Origin: Nitzschia sp. pyKryTriq1
Lineage: Eukaryota > Bacillariophyta > Bacillariophyceae > Bacillariales > Bacillariaceae
Direction of reading: 5' to 3'
NCBI GenBank assembly: GCA_956465555.1
Contig: OY101125.1
Coordinates: forward strand, 436,501-500,500
Length of the DNA stretch: 64,000 nucleotides
Positions 1 to 11,832 of this stretch are shown here, in pieces. The notes beneath the pieces were generated by a model. It ran no database searches. It saw only the letters and a list, made by a program, of their open reading frames with translations, and was not told where the DNA came from. Both the position numbers and the translations under genes were made by a program. The stretch's first letter is position 1; every line of letters begins with the position of its first letter.

Positions 1-1289
1 CGTGCAAATCCCCGATTCCCAAATAGCGCGCCGAATACCCGTCCAAGCGATAAGTGAACTGCTGACCGCAAGAGTTTTCGAGAACCACGATGACACCCAC
101 GTCATCTACCAATAGTACGTCCTCGAAGAAGTCTTGCCAGTCCAGATAGGAACTGAGGACTCCAACCACGGCTGCATCATCCTCGTATGATTCAAACACA
201 GGGACGTACAGATTGGAGGCAGGGCCGTGTGCGTAGTTGGAGTAATCCTTGTGTCCACCAACGGCATGCTCAATAAAGAGGTCCAAAACTGCCCGTTTGT
301 CGACCACGTCTGGATCGTCATAGTTGGAATAATCCCAGGCTCGAGTAAGCACCGGTTCCTTTGACGAAATGACAGACTGGATGGCATGGTCTTTATTGGG
401 GTGCGACATGCCATTGTGATTCACAATGGACGGAACGGGGAAAGCCGGAGCAAATTGCCACCACTTGAAGCACGAGACAGTACGTTAGAGACGAGGGAAA
501 GCAGACGACAAGATATCAACAACGAGTCAACCAGCGACAACTTACAGGAGCATATGGCCCGGAACCTGTTTCTGGGGAGGTGCTGTTGTTGTCGAAGCGA
601 AATATTTCAGTTGGGATTCGGTTGTCTGGTGTCGTACCCCAGATGCTTTCGAGAATGTCAATGTTCTTTTGATCCCAGTCCTCAACCGGCACCTTTTGGA
701 TCGCCAAGCCTTCCTCTAGCCATCCCTGATTAGCCACTGAAAAACTTTCCCAGGATGCGCGAGCATCTTGTGATACAATGGGATAGAAGACGATGGATTG
801 CACATTGGAAACCTCCATAGCATACTTGGTGCGTCGCTCAAATTGCGGAACCGCCACGTTGGGCCATTCGCTGTTGCTGGCAATAGCGTAGGCTGTAATT
901 TGATTGGATACTGATTCGAGAGCTTCAATACAGCGACTGGCACTGGCTTGGAATTCGGATTGAAGTTTCATGGCTTCTTCCTCAAAATGTTCCACGAAGA
1001 CTTCTTCTTCGTGACTAGTAGAAACCAAATAAACTGATAGTGAGACGGCGGTTGCGACACATACCAGTACTGTTAGAACAATGGCTCGAGTGTAGAAGAT
1101 CTGCTTGGACTCCTTCTTGGCGATTTCAATCGATTCTTTGTCCTGATAAGCACTGACAGAGTTTCTGGAGGCTGCGGTGCTAGCACTCCCTATACTGATG
1201 CTGTCTTCAAGATCGTCATCGTGCTCATCAGGCTTGTGGGTTGACTCTTCGGGAGCCTCATTGTTCTTCTTTGCAGGCGCGGACGTCAT
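1..1289 (-). CDS. Receptor-type nucleotide cyclase-like membrane protein, N-terminal part (3' end outside window)
   Basis: Two exons are visible: 546-1289 and 1-463. The intron 464-545 (82 nt, GTAAGT...TTCAAG) is phase 0 and joins '...GPYAP' to 'WWQFAPA'. I start at the MTSAPAKK methionine, because the longer upstream frame begins in non-coding-looking sequence. Residues 1-66 are acidic and Ser-rich, and 67-89 are one membrane span. The rest is an extracytoplasmic sensor-like region containing FYPIV, 'PSIVNHNGM', 'WDYSNYDDPD', 'YVPVFE' and 'LENSCGQQFTY'. This layout (short cytosolic tail, span, CHASE-like ectodomain) resembles the receptor-type adenylate/guanylate cyclases expanded in diatoms. 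The catalytic domain would lie beyond position 1, so the cyclase call is inference. A different C-terminal output domain cannot be excluded. Confidence 0.6.
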
Positions 1290-2266
1290 CGCTTCGGATT
1301 GTTGATAATGATAATTGGTGATAGAAACAGGAAACAGTCGCGAAACTGGTATACACTGACTTGCAAGGAAGGACTTCTTCGATATTTTTGTGAGCATCAC
1401 GGATGCCAGTTGGGACTTCGCTTTTCGGCACTATTATTTCTTCGGTACCGCAGTCGTTCTCTACCGGTACCGCGCGGGACATACGAGTACGTAATAGCCA
1501 GCACCGCCATGCGCGCAGGTCGTACAGTACTCGAATCTTTGCAATACTCCGGGCGAAACACTCTTCAGTAGAAGATCGCATCTTGTTCGTACTGTATCGT
1601 GCCAAACACAAAACAATCAAGCCCCATGTGATAACCATTTATATATAAATGTTGGATGTTCGCATTTCTTACTAATAAGCCCATTCTTCCCAAATGTCTC
1701 TATCTCGACCGATTCTTAAGTATATCTTGTAACTGGCACTTAACAGAACCAAAAGTGTAGGTGCCACCTACTGCACTAATCCCGTCGTCATGATGATGTT
1801 TCGATTTCCCAAGAACATAGCGCTTCGAAAGTGCGTCTTTTGCTGTTCGAGCAAGGTTCGAGGGACGGAGGACGCGGAGTCTTCCACGCACAACGCATGC
1901 ACGCACGAGCAATTCGGGGCGACTAACTCGATTCGAAGAAAGTGACGTCACTGGGTCGAATTTGAGGGCGGGGAAAGTATACGAACATGGATCAATAAAT
2001 TATGGGGGGAAGTACACCCGTGTATGTACTGTACCGGTAGTACAGTGCACTGTTCTGTACCGGTACCGTATAGTACGTTCGTGGCTGCTACGTACTGTAG
2101 CACGGGTGCGTCGAACGAACCCAGCAAAAGCCCGCGAAGAATAAACCCTATCGCGGTCATCCATAATATGATGGTACGATGATGGTGATACCCTACAACA
2201 CTCCTGTCATATCGAGGATGTGCTCCGCGATTCTCCATACCTACAAGTTGTGAGAGTCGCCTTGGA
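1290..2266. other. Divergent intergenic region, receptor gene / phosphofructokinase
   Basis: The stretch holds the two opposed 5' regions. I see no convincing gene. It contains two clusters of GTAC/ACCGGT palindromic words (about 1440-1600 and 2015-2100). The latter is dense, with several GTAC and two ACCGGTA words in under 90 nt. Confidence 0.5.
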
Positions 2267-4128
2267 ATGTTTTTGAAATTCATCGTCTTCTTCGCTTTCC
2301 AGTGGCTAAGTTTCCTGGTGCTGTGCAGCTTGGGGTGGTTGCCGATATCCACGGTGGCGTATCTTCCCAGCGCTGCTATTATTCGTACTTCTTGGCATGC
2401 AGATCGGCGACCGATTTTTGTCTTGAACGACGCTGCAGCGAAAAATGGCCCGAAAGAAGAATGTTCTCTAGAGAGCGAGAATGCGGCCGAATGTATGGAG
2501 CGGGCGGGGTACTACAAGCGAAGCACGGCGTCGTATCTCACCGTTACCGAAGTGCTGGTGGCAGAAGTCGAGACTTTGCGGGGGAGATTTCCTTCCTTTG
2601 AGGAGTCGGGGGACGAAGGATCCAACATGATGAAGTACAACAAACGCAATCGAGGATTCTACGTCCGACCAGAGGCCGTAGAAGAGGGAGAGGCAAAAGA
2701 AGGTACTTCTTTCACTAGCAACACTCATCAAGTCAATGTGGAGTACACTACTCTAATCGGCGAAGACGACATGGTCTTGGTTGATACCGTTCGAAAACCC
2801 GGCATGAACAGCGTCTCTCGTGCCTTTCATCGGGCGGGACCTCGAAAACTTTTACATTTTGATCCTTCCAAGGTTAATGCCGCAATCGTGACGTGTGGCG
2901 GTCTCTGTCCTGGCCTCAACAATGTCATTCGAGAATTAACGCATTCGCTCTATTATTTGTACGGGGCAAAGAAGGTCTACGGGATCATGGGCGGATTCAA
3001 CGGTTTCCATTCTCCAGAGTTTCCACCTATCGAGTTGACGAATCATTTAGTGGAAAATATTCACCACGAAGGTGGAACCATACTTCGTTCGTCTCGGGGA
3101 GGCTTTGATATGGACAAGATCCTACAATTCATCGAAGAGAAAGATATCCAACAACTCTACATTATTGGAGGAGATGGAACACATCGAGGAGCGTTTGCGA
3201 TTTCAGAGGCGTGTATCTCAAACAATTTAAATGTTGCCGTTGCTGGTATTCCCAAAACAATCGACAATGATGTGGACTACATTGATCGATCATTTGGATT
3301 CGTCAGCGCCGTGGAGGCGGCACAGGCTGGCATTCGTACCGCAAAGACAGAGGCCACCTGCAATGTTCCCAATGGAATTGGAATCATCAAACTAATGGGT
3401 AGATCAGCAGGCTTTTTGGCGGCGTATGCAGCGTTGGGTTCGGGAGATGTCGACCTGGTGTTGATCCCCGAAGTGCCAATTGTGTTGCATGGTCCCGATG
3501 GAATCTTGCCTTTTCTACGAGAGAGAGTCAAGGAGCAAAAATATGCCGTAGTAGTTGTGGCCGAAGGTGCCGGGGAAGAGATTCTGGGAGTCTCGGAAGA
3601 AGTGGATGCCGGTGGGAATCGAGCCCGGCCCAAAATCGGAGAGTTTCTTCGCGATCAAGTCGATGATTACTTCAAGAGTTTTGGGGAAACAGCTACCATC
3701 AAATACATCGATCCATCGTACACCGTCCGATCCGTCGCTGCCAATTCAGCAGATTCGTTGTATTGCATGATGTTGGCGCAACATGCAGTTCATGGTGCGT
3801 ACTTTTCGAGCGGCCACTTCTGTTGTACAAACAGCAATGGTTGTGCTGCGTCCGTCCTAACGATATTGCCCGTTTGCCCATTGTTTTATCCGTTTTCATA
3901 GGTGCCATGGCAGGGCTTACTGGATTTTCCACTGGACTCGTCAAAAATTCAGCTGTGTATTTGCCAATCCCACAGCTCGTGGCAACTTCCCCGCGCACAA
4001 TGGATCCGTATGGGAGAACGTGGGAGCGGATCCTCGCCATGACAGGTCAGCCTAACACTGTGCCAAAAAGAATGGCAACAACACCTGATGATGAATTTGA
4101 ACCAATGCGGGAAAGCGTAATTTTTTAG
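2267..4128 (+). CDS. 6-phosphofructokinase, ATP-dependent type, with signal-peptide-like N-terminus
   Basis: Phosphorylates fructose-6-phosphate to fructose-1,6-bisphosphate, the committed step of glycolysis. Exons are 2267-3794 and 3902-4128. The phase-1 intron (107 nt) joins 'AQHAVH' to 'GAMAGLTGFSTG', giving 584 aa. Family motifs in order: 'TCGGLCPGLNNVIREL' (start of the fold), 'IIGGDGTHRGA' near residue 302, 'GIPKTIDNDV' near 331 with catalytic Asp, 'MGRSAGFLA', 'VAEGAGEE', and the C-terminal half 'HGAMAGLTG...VYLPI'. GGDGT, rather than GGDDS, favours ATP over pyrophosphate as donor. The order and sequence match the plant/stramenopile PFK group. The first about 35 residues form a hydrophobic stretch ending in 'STVAYLPS', which resembles a diatom signal peptide with an aromatic residue after Ala. 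ER or plastid entry is therefore possible, but the N-terminus is untested. Confidence 0.9.
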
Positions 4129-4180
4129 AGTGCAATGCCGCTGTGTTTGCCATCTTCCTTTCAACTAGACTAGTAGAACC

Positions 4181-6550
4181 TTATCTTGGCTCTTTCTTTC
4201 CCACAAAATTCCAAATGTGAAAGCCTTGTCCCGCGTGAAAAAGATGCGACCCGTCGCTGAAAATGCTCTTGGTCCACCATCGGCCTTGGTGCGGCGAGTC
4301 CAATGCCGATGGCACTAAATGGTCGGGGGCGACTTGACCAATGGTGGTATTCTTGCCATGAGTTAACAAGTTGACCGTTTCATATTCACTTCCATCACTC
4401 AAAACGCCGTGATAGGCAACGCTGGCCAGCGCCTCTCCTTTCAGCTCGATCAAAATTTCACTCACAGCCACTTCCCCGCGAAAACTCACAGAATTTCCAC
4501 GTCCCAAGTTGGTCCGACGTTCCGTCATTCCGCTTGGATCGCTGCTGTCGTTGTCTGGATCATCATCGTGATGATGCCAAATTGTTTCCCCGGAATAGCT
4601 AGTATCCCCCAACAAGACCCACTGAGAATCATCCACGCGAATAGGACTGGGCATATCCCCTTGGGGCTTGTGTCCAGCGAGAATGACTTGGACACCGGCT
4701 CGGTCAAAGAACTCTTTCGTGGCCTTTACCATCTGGGGCTCTTCAGAATCTGGATAAAATCGGTTCGGCATGCCACTGGGTGTAAATGTATTGTAGATTA
4801 CTGAAGGATTCTTTTTCCGGTTGGGAAGCATACCCATGCCATATTGAATAAGATCCGAATAGGGAGGTCCGTAATGATATCCCGCCTCCCGCGCCCAAAT
4901 GGGATGTTCGGAATCATCGACACCACCGATCGCTTCGATCCGTGTAATGTCGGCTTTCCATTCTTCGACTTTGGTATGACAAAAATCATTTAGAGCCGTC
5001 ATCCACTGATCGATCGTTGTCACGCCATGGTCTTGGGCCGTTTCTCCTTCGGGTAGCCATGGCATGCAAAAGGTCAAGTCATCCCACACTGACGATAGTG
5101 ATGGCGATGAAGCATCATTAATATTATTTTGTTGTAGTACTTGAACTTTCTCCACATGTTCACTAATCAGCGGAATGGATCCATGGACAAACAGTAGTGG
5201 ACCCAGCTTACACACCAATTGTGCTTGCGACAAGAATTGACCCAATTCTCCATTGGGATGACATGAGGCTCGATAAGAATCAACCACCTCTTGATCCGTT
5301 ACCACGTAGTTCGCTTTGGCTGATAATGTGGATGATGACACGCCATCATCACCACCCTGCTGCTGCAGTTGCAGTTGCTGCTGCTGCTCATCTTGCTGTT
5401 GCATTTGTTTTTCCCATTGCAACTCGTGTCTTCGATGTTCAAAGGCATCTGGCGATCCCATGGTATTGGCAAACATCCATTGCAATCGTTTGGCAGCATC
5501 CGTGGGTGGTGCTAGATTTGGATCCGTGGGATCACCGATCTTGCCCGTCCCTTGAAACCACATGAGACCTGGATAATCCGGTGTTGTTGTTGTTGGTGGT
5601 GGTGTTGGTGGTGGTGGTCCTTCCTCGTTATCCTTATTATTAGTATTATTATTATTTGTATTTCCAATTCCAATTTCTTGCAAGATACGTAATTTATTGA
5701 CATCTCGATTTCCCAAAATGAAAACCACTCGATCGGGGTACCGTCGTTTCAAATCCAGTAATTGTCGAATAGTGTACAAATCATATCCCCCCTTGTCCCA
5801 AATATCACCACCAAAGACCAACATGGCTCTGGGGTGGGTAAAATCGATGATGCGTTGTTTGTTGGAATAATAAAAACGGGGGAATACTGGTGATGCTGAT
5901 GATATTGATGATGATATTGATGATGACGATGATGATGTGGGGGTGGTGGTGGATTCCTCAGGAGTTACAAATGTCAAAACCTTACTGAGCTCCACGTAAC
6001 GATCCAAATACGCCTTGTCCCCTTCCACATCGGTAATGTAGGTTATGATAGTACTGGTAGTACTTTCATCGTCGTTGTCGTCGTCGTTGTTGTTGTTGTT
6101 GTTGTTGTTGTTGTTGCCATTATCCGTGTGATGATGATGATGATGATGAAAAAAGTCTTGGATACTGGAACGAGCCAGTCGCGTGGAAAGACAGCGCCTG
6201 CCACTTTTGACTGCTGAATTTGGATTGGACTGCTGGGACGAGGTTGGATAATACGGTGGCAGCGGCGAGGAGGAGGAGGATGATGAAGAGGAAGTGAATA
6301 TTATATAGGATGATGCATAAGAAGAAGAGGGTGATGGTGGTATCGTGGTAGCTCCACATCCATGGAGGTGTCGTGGTCGTCGAGATACGGAAAACGATCG
6401 GACCGCCCACATATTATTGCCGTTGATGAAACTCCCAAAAATCAAGGACAACACTGCTACTTGTCGCAATCGTCGAGGCGTAGTACCTGATGTACAAAAA
6501 ATAATAGTGATAGTACTGCCGGTATCCATACGAAGCTTCGATAGTACCAC
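4181..6550 (-). CDS. Calcineurin-like metallophosphoesterase with low-complexity insertions
   Basis: A single 789-aa frame. Residues 1-165 are low complexity: a hydrophobic stretch at about 31-42, then Ser, His (7), Asn (about 11) and Asp runs. The phosphoesterase fold follows: 'ITDVEGDKAYLDRY' (about 172), 'LVFGGDIWDKGGYD', 'FILGNRDVNKLR', 'LFVHGSIPLI', 'VILAGHKPQGDMP' and 'GDTSYSG'. These correspond to the D-x-H, GDxxD, GNHD, H and GH metal-binding motifs. Motif I is D-x-E and the GNHD box is GNRD, so the metal site is atypical but patterned. Gln-rich and Thr/Pro runs interrupt the fold. Substrate unknown; a nucleotide or phosphoprotein hydrolase is possible. It ends 53 nt from the phosphofructokinase stop, tail to tail. 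Confidence 0.7.
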   Translation of the reverse strand: MVLSKLRMDTGSTITIIFCTSGTTPRRLRQVAVLSLIFGSFINGNNMWAVRSFSVSRRPRHLHGCGATTIPPSPSSSYASSYIIFTSSSSSSSSSPLPPYYPTSSQQSNPNSAVKSGRRCLSTRLARSSIQDFFHHHHHHHTDNGNNNNNNNNNNDDDNDDESTTSTIITYITDVEGDKAYLDRYVELSKVLTFVTPEESTTTPTSSSSSSISSSISSASPVFPRFYYSNKQRIIDFTHPRAMLVFGGDIWDKGGYDLYTIRQLLDLKRRYPDRVVFILGNRDVNKLRILQEIGIGNTNNNNTNNKDNEEGPPPPTPPPTTTTPDYPGLMWFQGTGKIGDPTDPNLAPPTDAAKRLQWMFANTMGSPDAFEHRRHELQWEKQMQQQDEQQQQLQLQQQGGDDGVSSSTLSAKANYVVTDQEVVDSYRASCHPNGELGQFLSQAQLVCKLGPLLFVHGSIPLISEHVEKVQVLQQNNINDASSPSLSSVWDDLTFCMPWLPEGETAQDHGVTTIDQWMTALNDFCHTKVEEWKADITRIEAIGGVDDSEHPIWAREAGYHYGPPYSDLIQYGMGMLPNRKKNPSVIYNTFTPSGMPNRFYPDSEEPQMVKATKEFFDRAGVQVILAGHKPQGDMPSPIRVDDSQWVLLGDTSYSGETIWHHHDDDPDNDSSDPSGMTERRTNLGRGNSVSFRGEVAVSEILIELKGEALASVAYHGVLSDGSEYETVNLLTHGKNTTIGQVAPDHLVPSALDSPHQGRWWTKSIFSDGSHLFHAGQGFHIWNFVGKKEPR

Positions 6551-7154
6551 TATATGGAAGAAGTGAAGTGCTCGCTCTGTCCTCTCCGATTATGCTTGCA
6601 GTTTCGAACGCAGTGTGGCGAGAAACGGAAAAGAAGTTGAAAGTAGACTATTATATCAGTATAAAAGTATCAGTAACATCATGGTCATATCGCATGCGGA
6701 TCGTCAACAGAAAAAAGTCAAAACGAAAGGAACGCGCGATCTTCGCCCGCATGATGCATATGTCATCGACCATCATCACCCATCACAACATCACAAAATA
6801 ATTGCGTCATTTATGTAGCTCGATCCATGTACATACCGGTATCGCAAGCAAGCATGGCGACCCGGCCGGGCGCGGTCGGTCGCAGCGTAGCGGGGATGCT
6901 GCTTGCTTATTGGCGGGAGATGCTAACGCGTGGAACAAATTTCTGACAGACGCACACGGACAAAAAATAATTGACGATGAACGAGCGACGGACACACCAT
7001 CACGCTCTCTGCGTCGAAAAAAAACTCGAAAAAAAAAACGAAAAGCAACAAGAGAAAAAAACTTGCAACTCCATCACCATGGCGCCCGCAATACTAATGA
7101 TGCTTCTACTACTTGTACTTTTACTGAACACTTAGACTGCTTCTTGTAGTAGTC
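6551..7154. other. Divergent intergenic region
   Basis: Between the oppositely oriented phosphoesterase and helicase genes. I see A-rich runs (7016-7060) and a small TACATACCGGTA word near 6829. The open frames here have no protein-like character. Confidence 0.4.
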
Positions 7155-10100
7155 ATGTTGCGACCCGGAGCATCACGGCTCGCAGTACACGTACGCCGAG
7201 GTCGTCGCCTGTTGGTTGTTTCCAATCCCTTGGTGTTCAGCAGCAGCAGCATCATCAGCAGCAGAAACATCAGCAGCAGCAGTCGAGTGCTAATATCAAC
7301 TTCCACTCCAGCATTCAACAACAAGAGCAATGCCATCCGCAATAATGCTAATAATAATAAGAATAATAAGAATAACAACAATGAGTCGTCTTTGTTCGAT
7401 CGAGAAGATCACGAGAGACGAGTGGCTGCCGCGCAAGCTTTGGTCTTGGAGCAGCAGCAACTGCGGCGGCGGCCGTGGCCTGGAAAAAGTACGAGTGGTG
7501 CTGTTATTACTGTTACGTCTAATACTCCAACCATAACCACAACCGCCCCCGCGCTGGATCATGTTCCAGCAACAACAACAACAGCAACAGCAACAACAAC
7601 AGTGGCAGCAGCAAATGATGATGATGATGATGATGATGATGACAACACCCTAATATCAGCAGCAACTTCCAGTAATAATGACTCTTCGTTATCACCGCTC
7701 CATTTGCACACGGTCGCCAACAACATTCAACATTGGTGTTCCAAAGATCCAGCCTTTTTTCATGCCACCATGGAAGCTTTGAATCTCTCAGGCCTGACTC
7801 TTCACAGCAGCAACAGCAACAGCAACAGCAACAACAATATCAACCAGAAAGGTTCTTCTTCTTCGCAACAGCAACAGCAGCAGCATCAAAATCAAAATCA
7901 TCATCCTCTATCGGTATTGGTCAATCAATATCGGCAATTGTACTATGCCTCAATTGCTGATTTTCGAAATTTCATTGTCGAAACAACCGAATCGTCATCG
8001 TCATTGTCATCGTCATCATCATCATCATCATCTCTTCCCGCCTCATTGCAACAAGTTTTTCAACAACTCGTCCAAGCGGGGTTTGGAGATCCTCTTTGGT
8101 CGAAACGGTATCGACAAGTTCGTGGTTATGAATCAAGAAAGTATCAAATGGAACGAACGATTGCCAAGTTGCAACAAGAAGAATTGGAACGACGACAAGG
8201 ATTGGTACAATCGGCAGAACACGAACTATCGGCATTGATGGTGGCCGCACGACGATCCGCTCTAGAACAAAAACAACGACAAATATTGAAACAACAGCAA
8301 CAAAACGAACAAAAACAACAACAACAACAACAATCATGGGACGATATTTTTCAGAACAAGAGTTCAAAGGCTGACTCTGCAGAAAGGCAGCCTCCTTCCA
8401 TGTGGTCCCAGTTCACTTCTTGGTTTTCATCTTTATCATTACCATCATCATCATCATCGCCAACAACATCCAACATTCAACAGCCGGAATTCGAGAAACA
8501 ACCACCAGTTGTTTCTTCTCTCGATGATGACAGCCATGAAAGAAATGATGATGAAGTTTTAAGAATATACATGGATCCTTTTGCACCTCCCTCCAATCGC
8601 ATCCAAAAACGTCTTCGTGCCAAGATTCAGGCCATTCAATTTTTACACCGCGATGTCCAAGACACGCAAGAGGAAATACGACAATTGCAATCCAATCTCG
8701 AAACGCTCCGATTTCCACTTCCCGTCCACGAATACGATCGGGCCCGGCAGGCGATATTGGAAGCGCGAGAGGTGTTGTGCCAAGAATTGGCGACGCAGAT
8801 TCGAGAACGACATGCGCAACTCATTGAACAATACCAACGATTGGATGCCAAGACGGATCTGACCAAACCCCAGGAATGGTTCAGTTATGCTCGATTGGAT
8901 CGAAGAAAGGTAAGAAACGTGAATTGTAGCATTATTTGGATGGATGTACTATATGCATGGATGGATGGATGGATGGATGGATGTATATGGGGATTGCAGG
9001 TCTTTAAATCATGATCAAAACTCATTCACAACACAAATCATTCACATTATAATATGAATACCACAGATTATCTTTCACAGTGGCCCGACCAATTCAGGAA
9101 AGACATATAATGCGTTGGAACGACTCAAGGAGGCTGAGCGAGGGCTCTATCTAGGCCCACTGCGTCTCTTGGCGGCCGAAGTGTATGAGAACTTGACCTC
9201 TGATGGAATTTATGCCAATTTGTTCACGGGTCAAGAACGACGCGAAATTGCCTTTTCGACGCATGCGGCTGCAACGGTAGAAATGGTCGATCTCAACAAG
9301 GAATATGATGTGGTAGTGATTGATGAAATCCAAATGATTTCGGATGTGACACGAGGAGCCGCGTGGACGAAAGCGTTACTGGGGCTACGATGCAAAGAAA
9401 TTCATGTCTGCGGTGGATCCGAGGCGCAAACAATTGTCAAGAAACTGGCCGACTCCTGCGGGGACGACTTTGAATTGAAAGAATACGAACGTTTCAGTCC
9501 TTTGCTTCTGGCTTCCAAGAGCATGGCAGATGATCCTACCAAAGCCGGGTGTTATCGACATGTACAGCCGGGGGACTGTGTCGTGGCCTTTAGTCGGAAT
9601 GATATTTTTGCCATTAAGCGGGAGATTGAGAAAACGACAGGATATCGCTGTTGCGTCATTTACGGCAAGCTGCCACCGCAAACGCGGGCCGATCAAGCGC
9701 GACGATTCAATGATCCAGATTCGGGCTACGATATTTTGGTCGCTTCAGATGCGATTGGTATGGGATTGAATCTCAATATCAAACGCATCATCTTCAACTC
9801 AATATTCAAATACAATGGGGAGGAAGCAGTCCGACTGAGCCATTCGGAAATCAAACAGATCAGTGGTCGGGCCGGTCGGCGAAACAGTCCCTATCCTCAC
9901 GGCGAAGTCACCTGTCGCGATCCCCGCGATCTACCATATATTCGCAAGTGCATGTCCGCTGAGATTGAACAAATTGAAAAGGCAGCGCTCCTACCTACAA
10001 GTGCTCATATTGAGTTGTTTAGTGAAGGGCTTCAAGCGTACGATGTGGGGGACGACGCTACGGATTTGCACAACCTTCTCCGCCAATTCAGTGCCATGGC

Positions 10101-10683
10101 CACGGTCAAGGGCGATTATTTTCTTGGTCGTCAAACGGAAATGCAAAGCATCGCGAAGCAATTGAAAGGTATTCCCCTCTCTTTAAAGGACGCGTACACA
10201 ATGTGCCTGAGCCCCACCTCCGAGAATTCCATGTATTTACTCCATAATTTTGCTCGGAAACTCGCTCGTGGAGAGGTCTGTGGACTTCCGTCTCGCTCGG
10301 TACCCAAAGCCGCCAAATCCTTTGACGATTTGTCGTATTTGTGCAATATTTATGGTGATGCGGATCTCTTTTTGTGGCTGCAATACAAATATCCACCCAG
10401 CAATGCCGTCGAACACCAGGCGGCTTTGGCCCGCAAGGAAACCACCTTGGAGTTCATCAATCTTGCGCTGGCAAACACTGACAAGTTGGATCTTCATCAC
10501 GACTACATCAAGACGGCAATACGGCATCGTACGCAGTGGGAATCTGAAAATGGTCCCGCGTACATGGATGATTTTTTGGAGAACTCTTCCTCGCAGCACG
10601 ATCGTACTTTTGAAGAGGAGGAGGAGGACGACGACGACGATGGTTACGCATCCTTCGCAGAGAACCGACAGGCTCATGGATAA
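7155..10683 (+). CDS. SUV3-like ATP-dependent RNA helicase, probably mitochondrial
   Basis: Unwinds RNA; SUV3 works in the mitochondrial RNA degradosome. Exons are 7155-8909 and 9067-10683. The phase-0 intron (157 nt, with ATGG tandem repeats) splits the protein just before the helicase core, giving 1123 aa. Motif I 'GPTNSGKT' (about residue 590) follows 'IIFHS' at the start of exon 2. Next come 'YLGPLRLLAAEV' (Ia), 'VVIDEIQMISD' (II, DEIQ), 'FSRNDIFAIKREIE', 'GMGLNLNIKRIIF' and 'QISGRAGRR' (VI), then the SUV3 C-terminal helical region. These are the hallmarks of the SUV3 subgroup. The N-terminus (MLRPGASRLAVHVRRGRRLL) is basic and fits a mitochondrial presequence. Residues 30-460 are rich in N/Q/S/D runs and charged coiled-coil-like segments, making the protein longer than usual SUV3. 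The tail is acidic (EEEEEDDDDD). Confidence 0.9.
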
Positions 10684-10770
10684 TAAGACAAATACTTAGC
10701 TCCACGACATGATCATGCTACCATTGTATGGAGCCTTTCATTACATTCTTCTTTATTACTCGATCAGTCG

Positions 10771-11832
10771 TTAGCTAATATTGGTAGGAGTCGAAACTGC
10801 CCCTGAATTGGGTATTGGAGGCTTGTGTACCAGTGAAAAGCCATAGGTTGCCAGGAGCATGGCGTCGCTATCATCACCCACCTGATAATCAATAGTAACT
10901 TCTTCACCCTTGCCAATGGGAACGAGTGCCTGCAGTAGCAGCTGACCTTCGTCCCCTCCGACGAGTACCGCGTTTGGCGTCACAGAGTGATTGACCAGGT
11001 CCAGGACTGGCGTCAACCAATAGCCTCGTTTGGAGCCAAACGCATGACTGCGAGACTTGACGATGGCAATAGCCCACAAGACAGTCGGACTGAAAGTAGT
11101 CATATCCTTCGTGGTTGTGTCGGGCCCTTCCCCCAAAACGACATGTCGAATGTATCCTTGACATCCTTCTCCAATAGATCGTACCCGTTGGATGGCATCG
11201 GAATACTGTTTATCGATTTGTCCCCACGCTGTTTCTTCTTCCTTGGACATGAGAAGTGCGTTGGTAAATTGTGATTGCCTAGGAAGGCATTTGGCGTAAA
11301 TGTGATTATCTCGACAAAGCTGAAGGACCAGCAAGCTCAAGGCGGTCAAATCGGGCGTCGACGGGGATAGAAAAGGCAACGAGGATTGGTGACAAGCGTA
11401 GGATTGACCCCATCGCAGGGATCGAGGTAGCATCGCAATGACTTCCCCTACCCCAAGGTGGCGTGTAGCAAACAAACCCCGGCCACCGTAAGAATCCGTT
11501 TGACAGGTCATGCCTCCAAGCACAGCACCGTGGTCGCTGGCCCAGCCAAACAGTTCAACAAAGTCGTCTTGAGTCGCCACAGAGTTGTTTCTGTTAGCAT
11601 CTTGTTGGAATAGACACAACTCCTTCAATATAGTAGAATTTTTCTCTGAATCATCATTCAATGGTTCCAGTGGAGGTTCGGCAGACGATGCTTTATCAGA
11701 CGCGTCCTCGTCCGTCGCCGCCACCGCATGGATCGAATCCAAGTTCAGCCCAAACAAAAACTCTTCTCCGGCGGCAATGTCCTCTCTATCGTCGTCGTCG
11801 TCATCTTCATGGTCCTCATCGTCGCGCATCAC
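10771..11832 (-). CDS. SET-domain protein lysine methyltransferase, RLSMT/SETD3-like
   Basis: A 353-aa frame. An acidic N-terminus (DDEDHEDDDDDD) is followed by a SET domain: 'GGRGLFATRHLGVGEVIAMLP' (SET start), 'PVLDLVNHSVTPNAVL' with the NHS box that contacts S-adenosylmethionine, and 'KGEEVTIDYQVGDDSDAMLLATYGF' with the catalytic Tyr region. The split SET core resembles Rubisco large-subunit methyltransferase and SETD3-type enzymes that methylate non-histone proteins. The start is uncertain. A second open frame begins at an ATG near 11946 and could be a 5' exon, but I found no clean splice join. It is tail to tail with the helicase gene. Confidence 0.75.
   Translation of the reverse strand: MMRDDEDHEDDDDDDREDIAAGEEFLFGLNLDSIHAVAATDEDASDKASSAEPPLEPLNDDSEKNSTILKELCLFQQDANRNNSVATQDDFVELFGWASDHGAVLGGMTCQTDSYGGRGLFATRHLGVGEVIAMLPRSLRWGQSYACHQSSLPFLSPSTPDLTALSLLVLQLCRDNHIYAKCLPRQSQFTNALLMSKEEETAWGQIDKQYSDAIQRVRSIGEGCQGYIRHVVLGEGPDTTTKDMTTFSPTVLWAIAIVKSRSHAFGSKRGYWLTPVLDLVNHSVTPNAVLVGGDEGQLLLQALVPIGKGEEVTIDYQVGDDSDAMLLATYGFSLVHKPPIPNSGAVSTPTNIS

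Noticed and set aside
6802-7149. 115-aa plus-strand ORF upstream of the helicase
   Set aside because: Basic low-complexity translation of A-rich leader DNA; no protein-like features.
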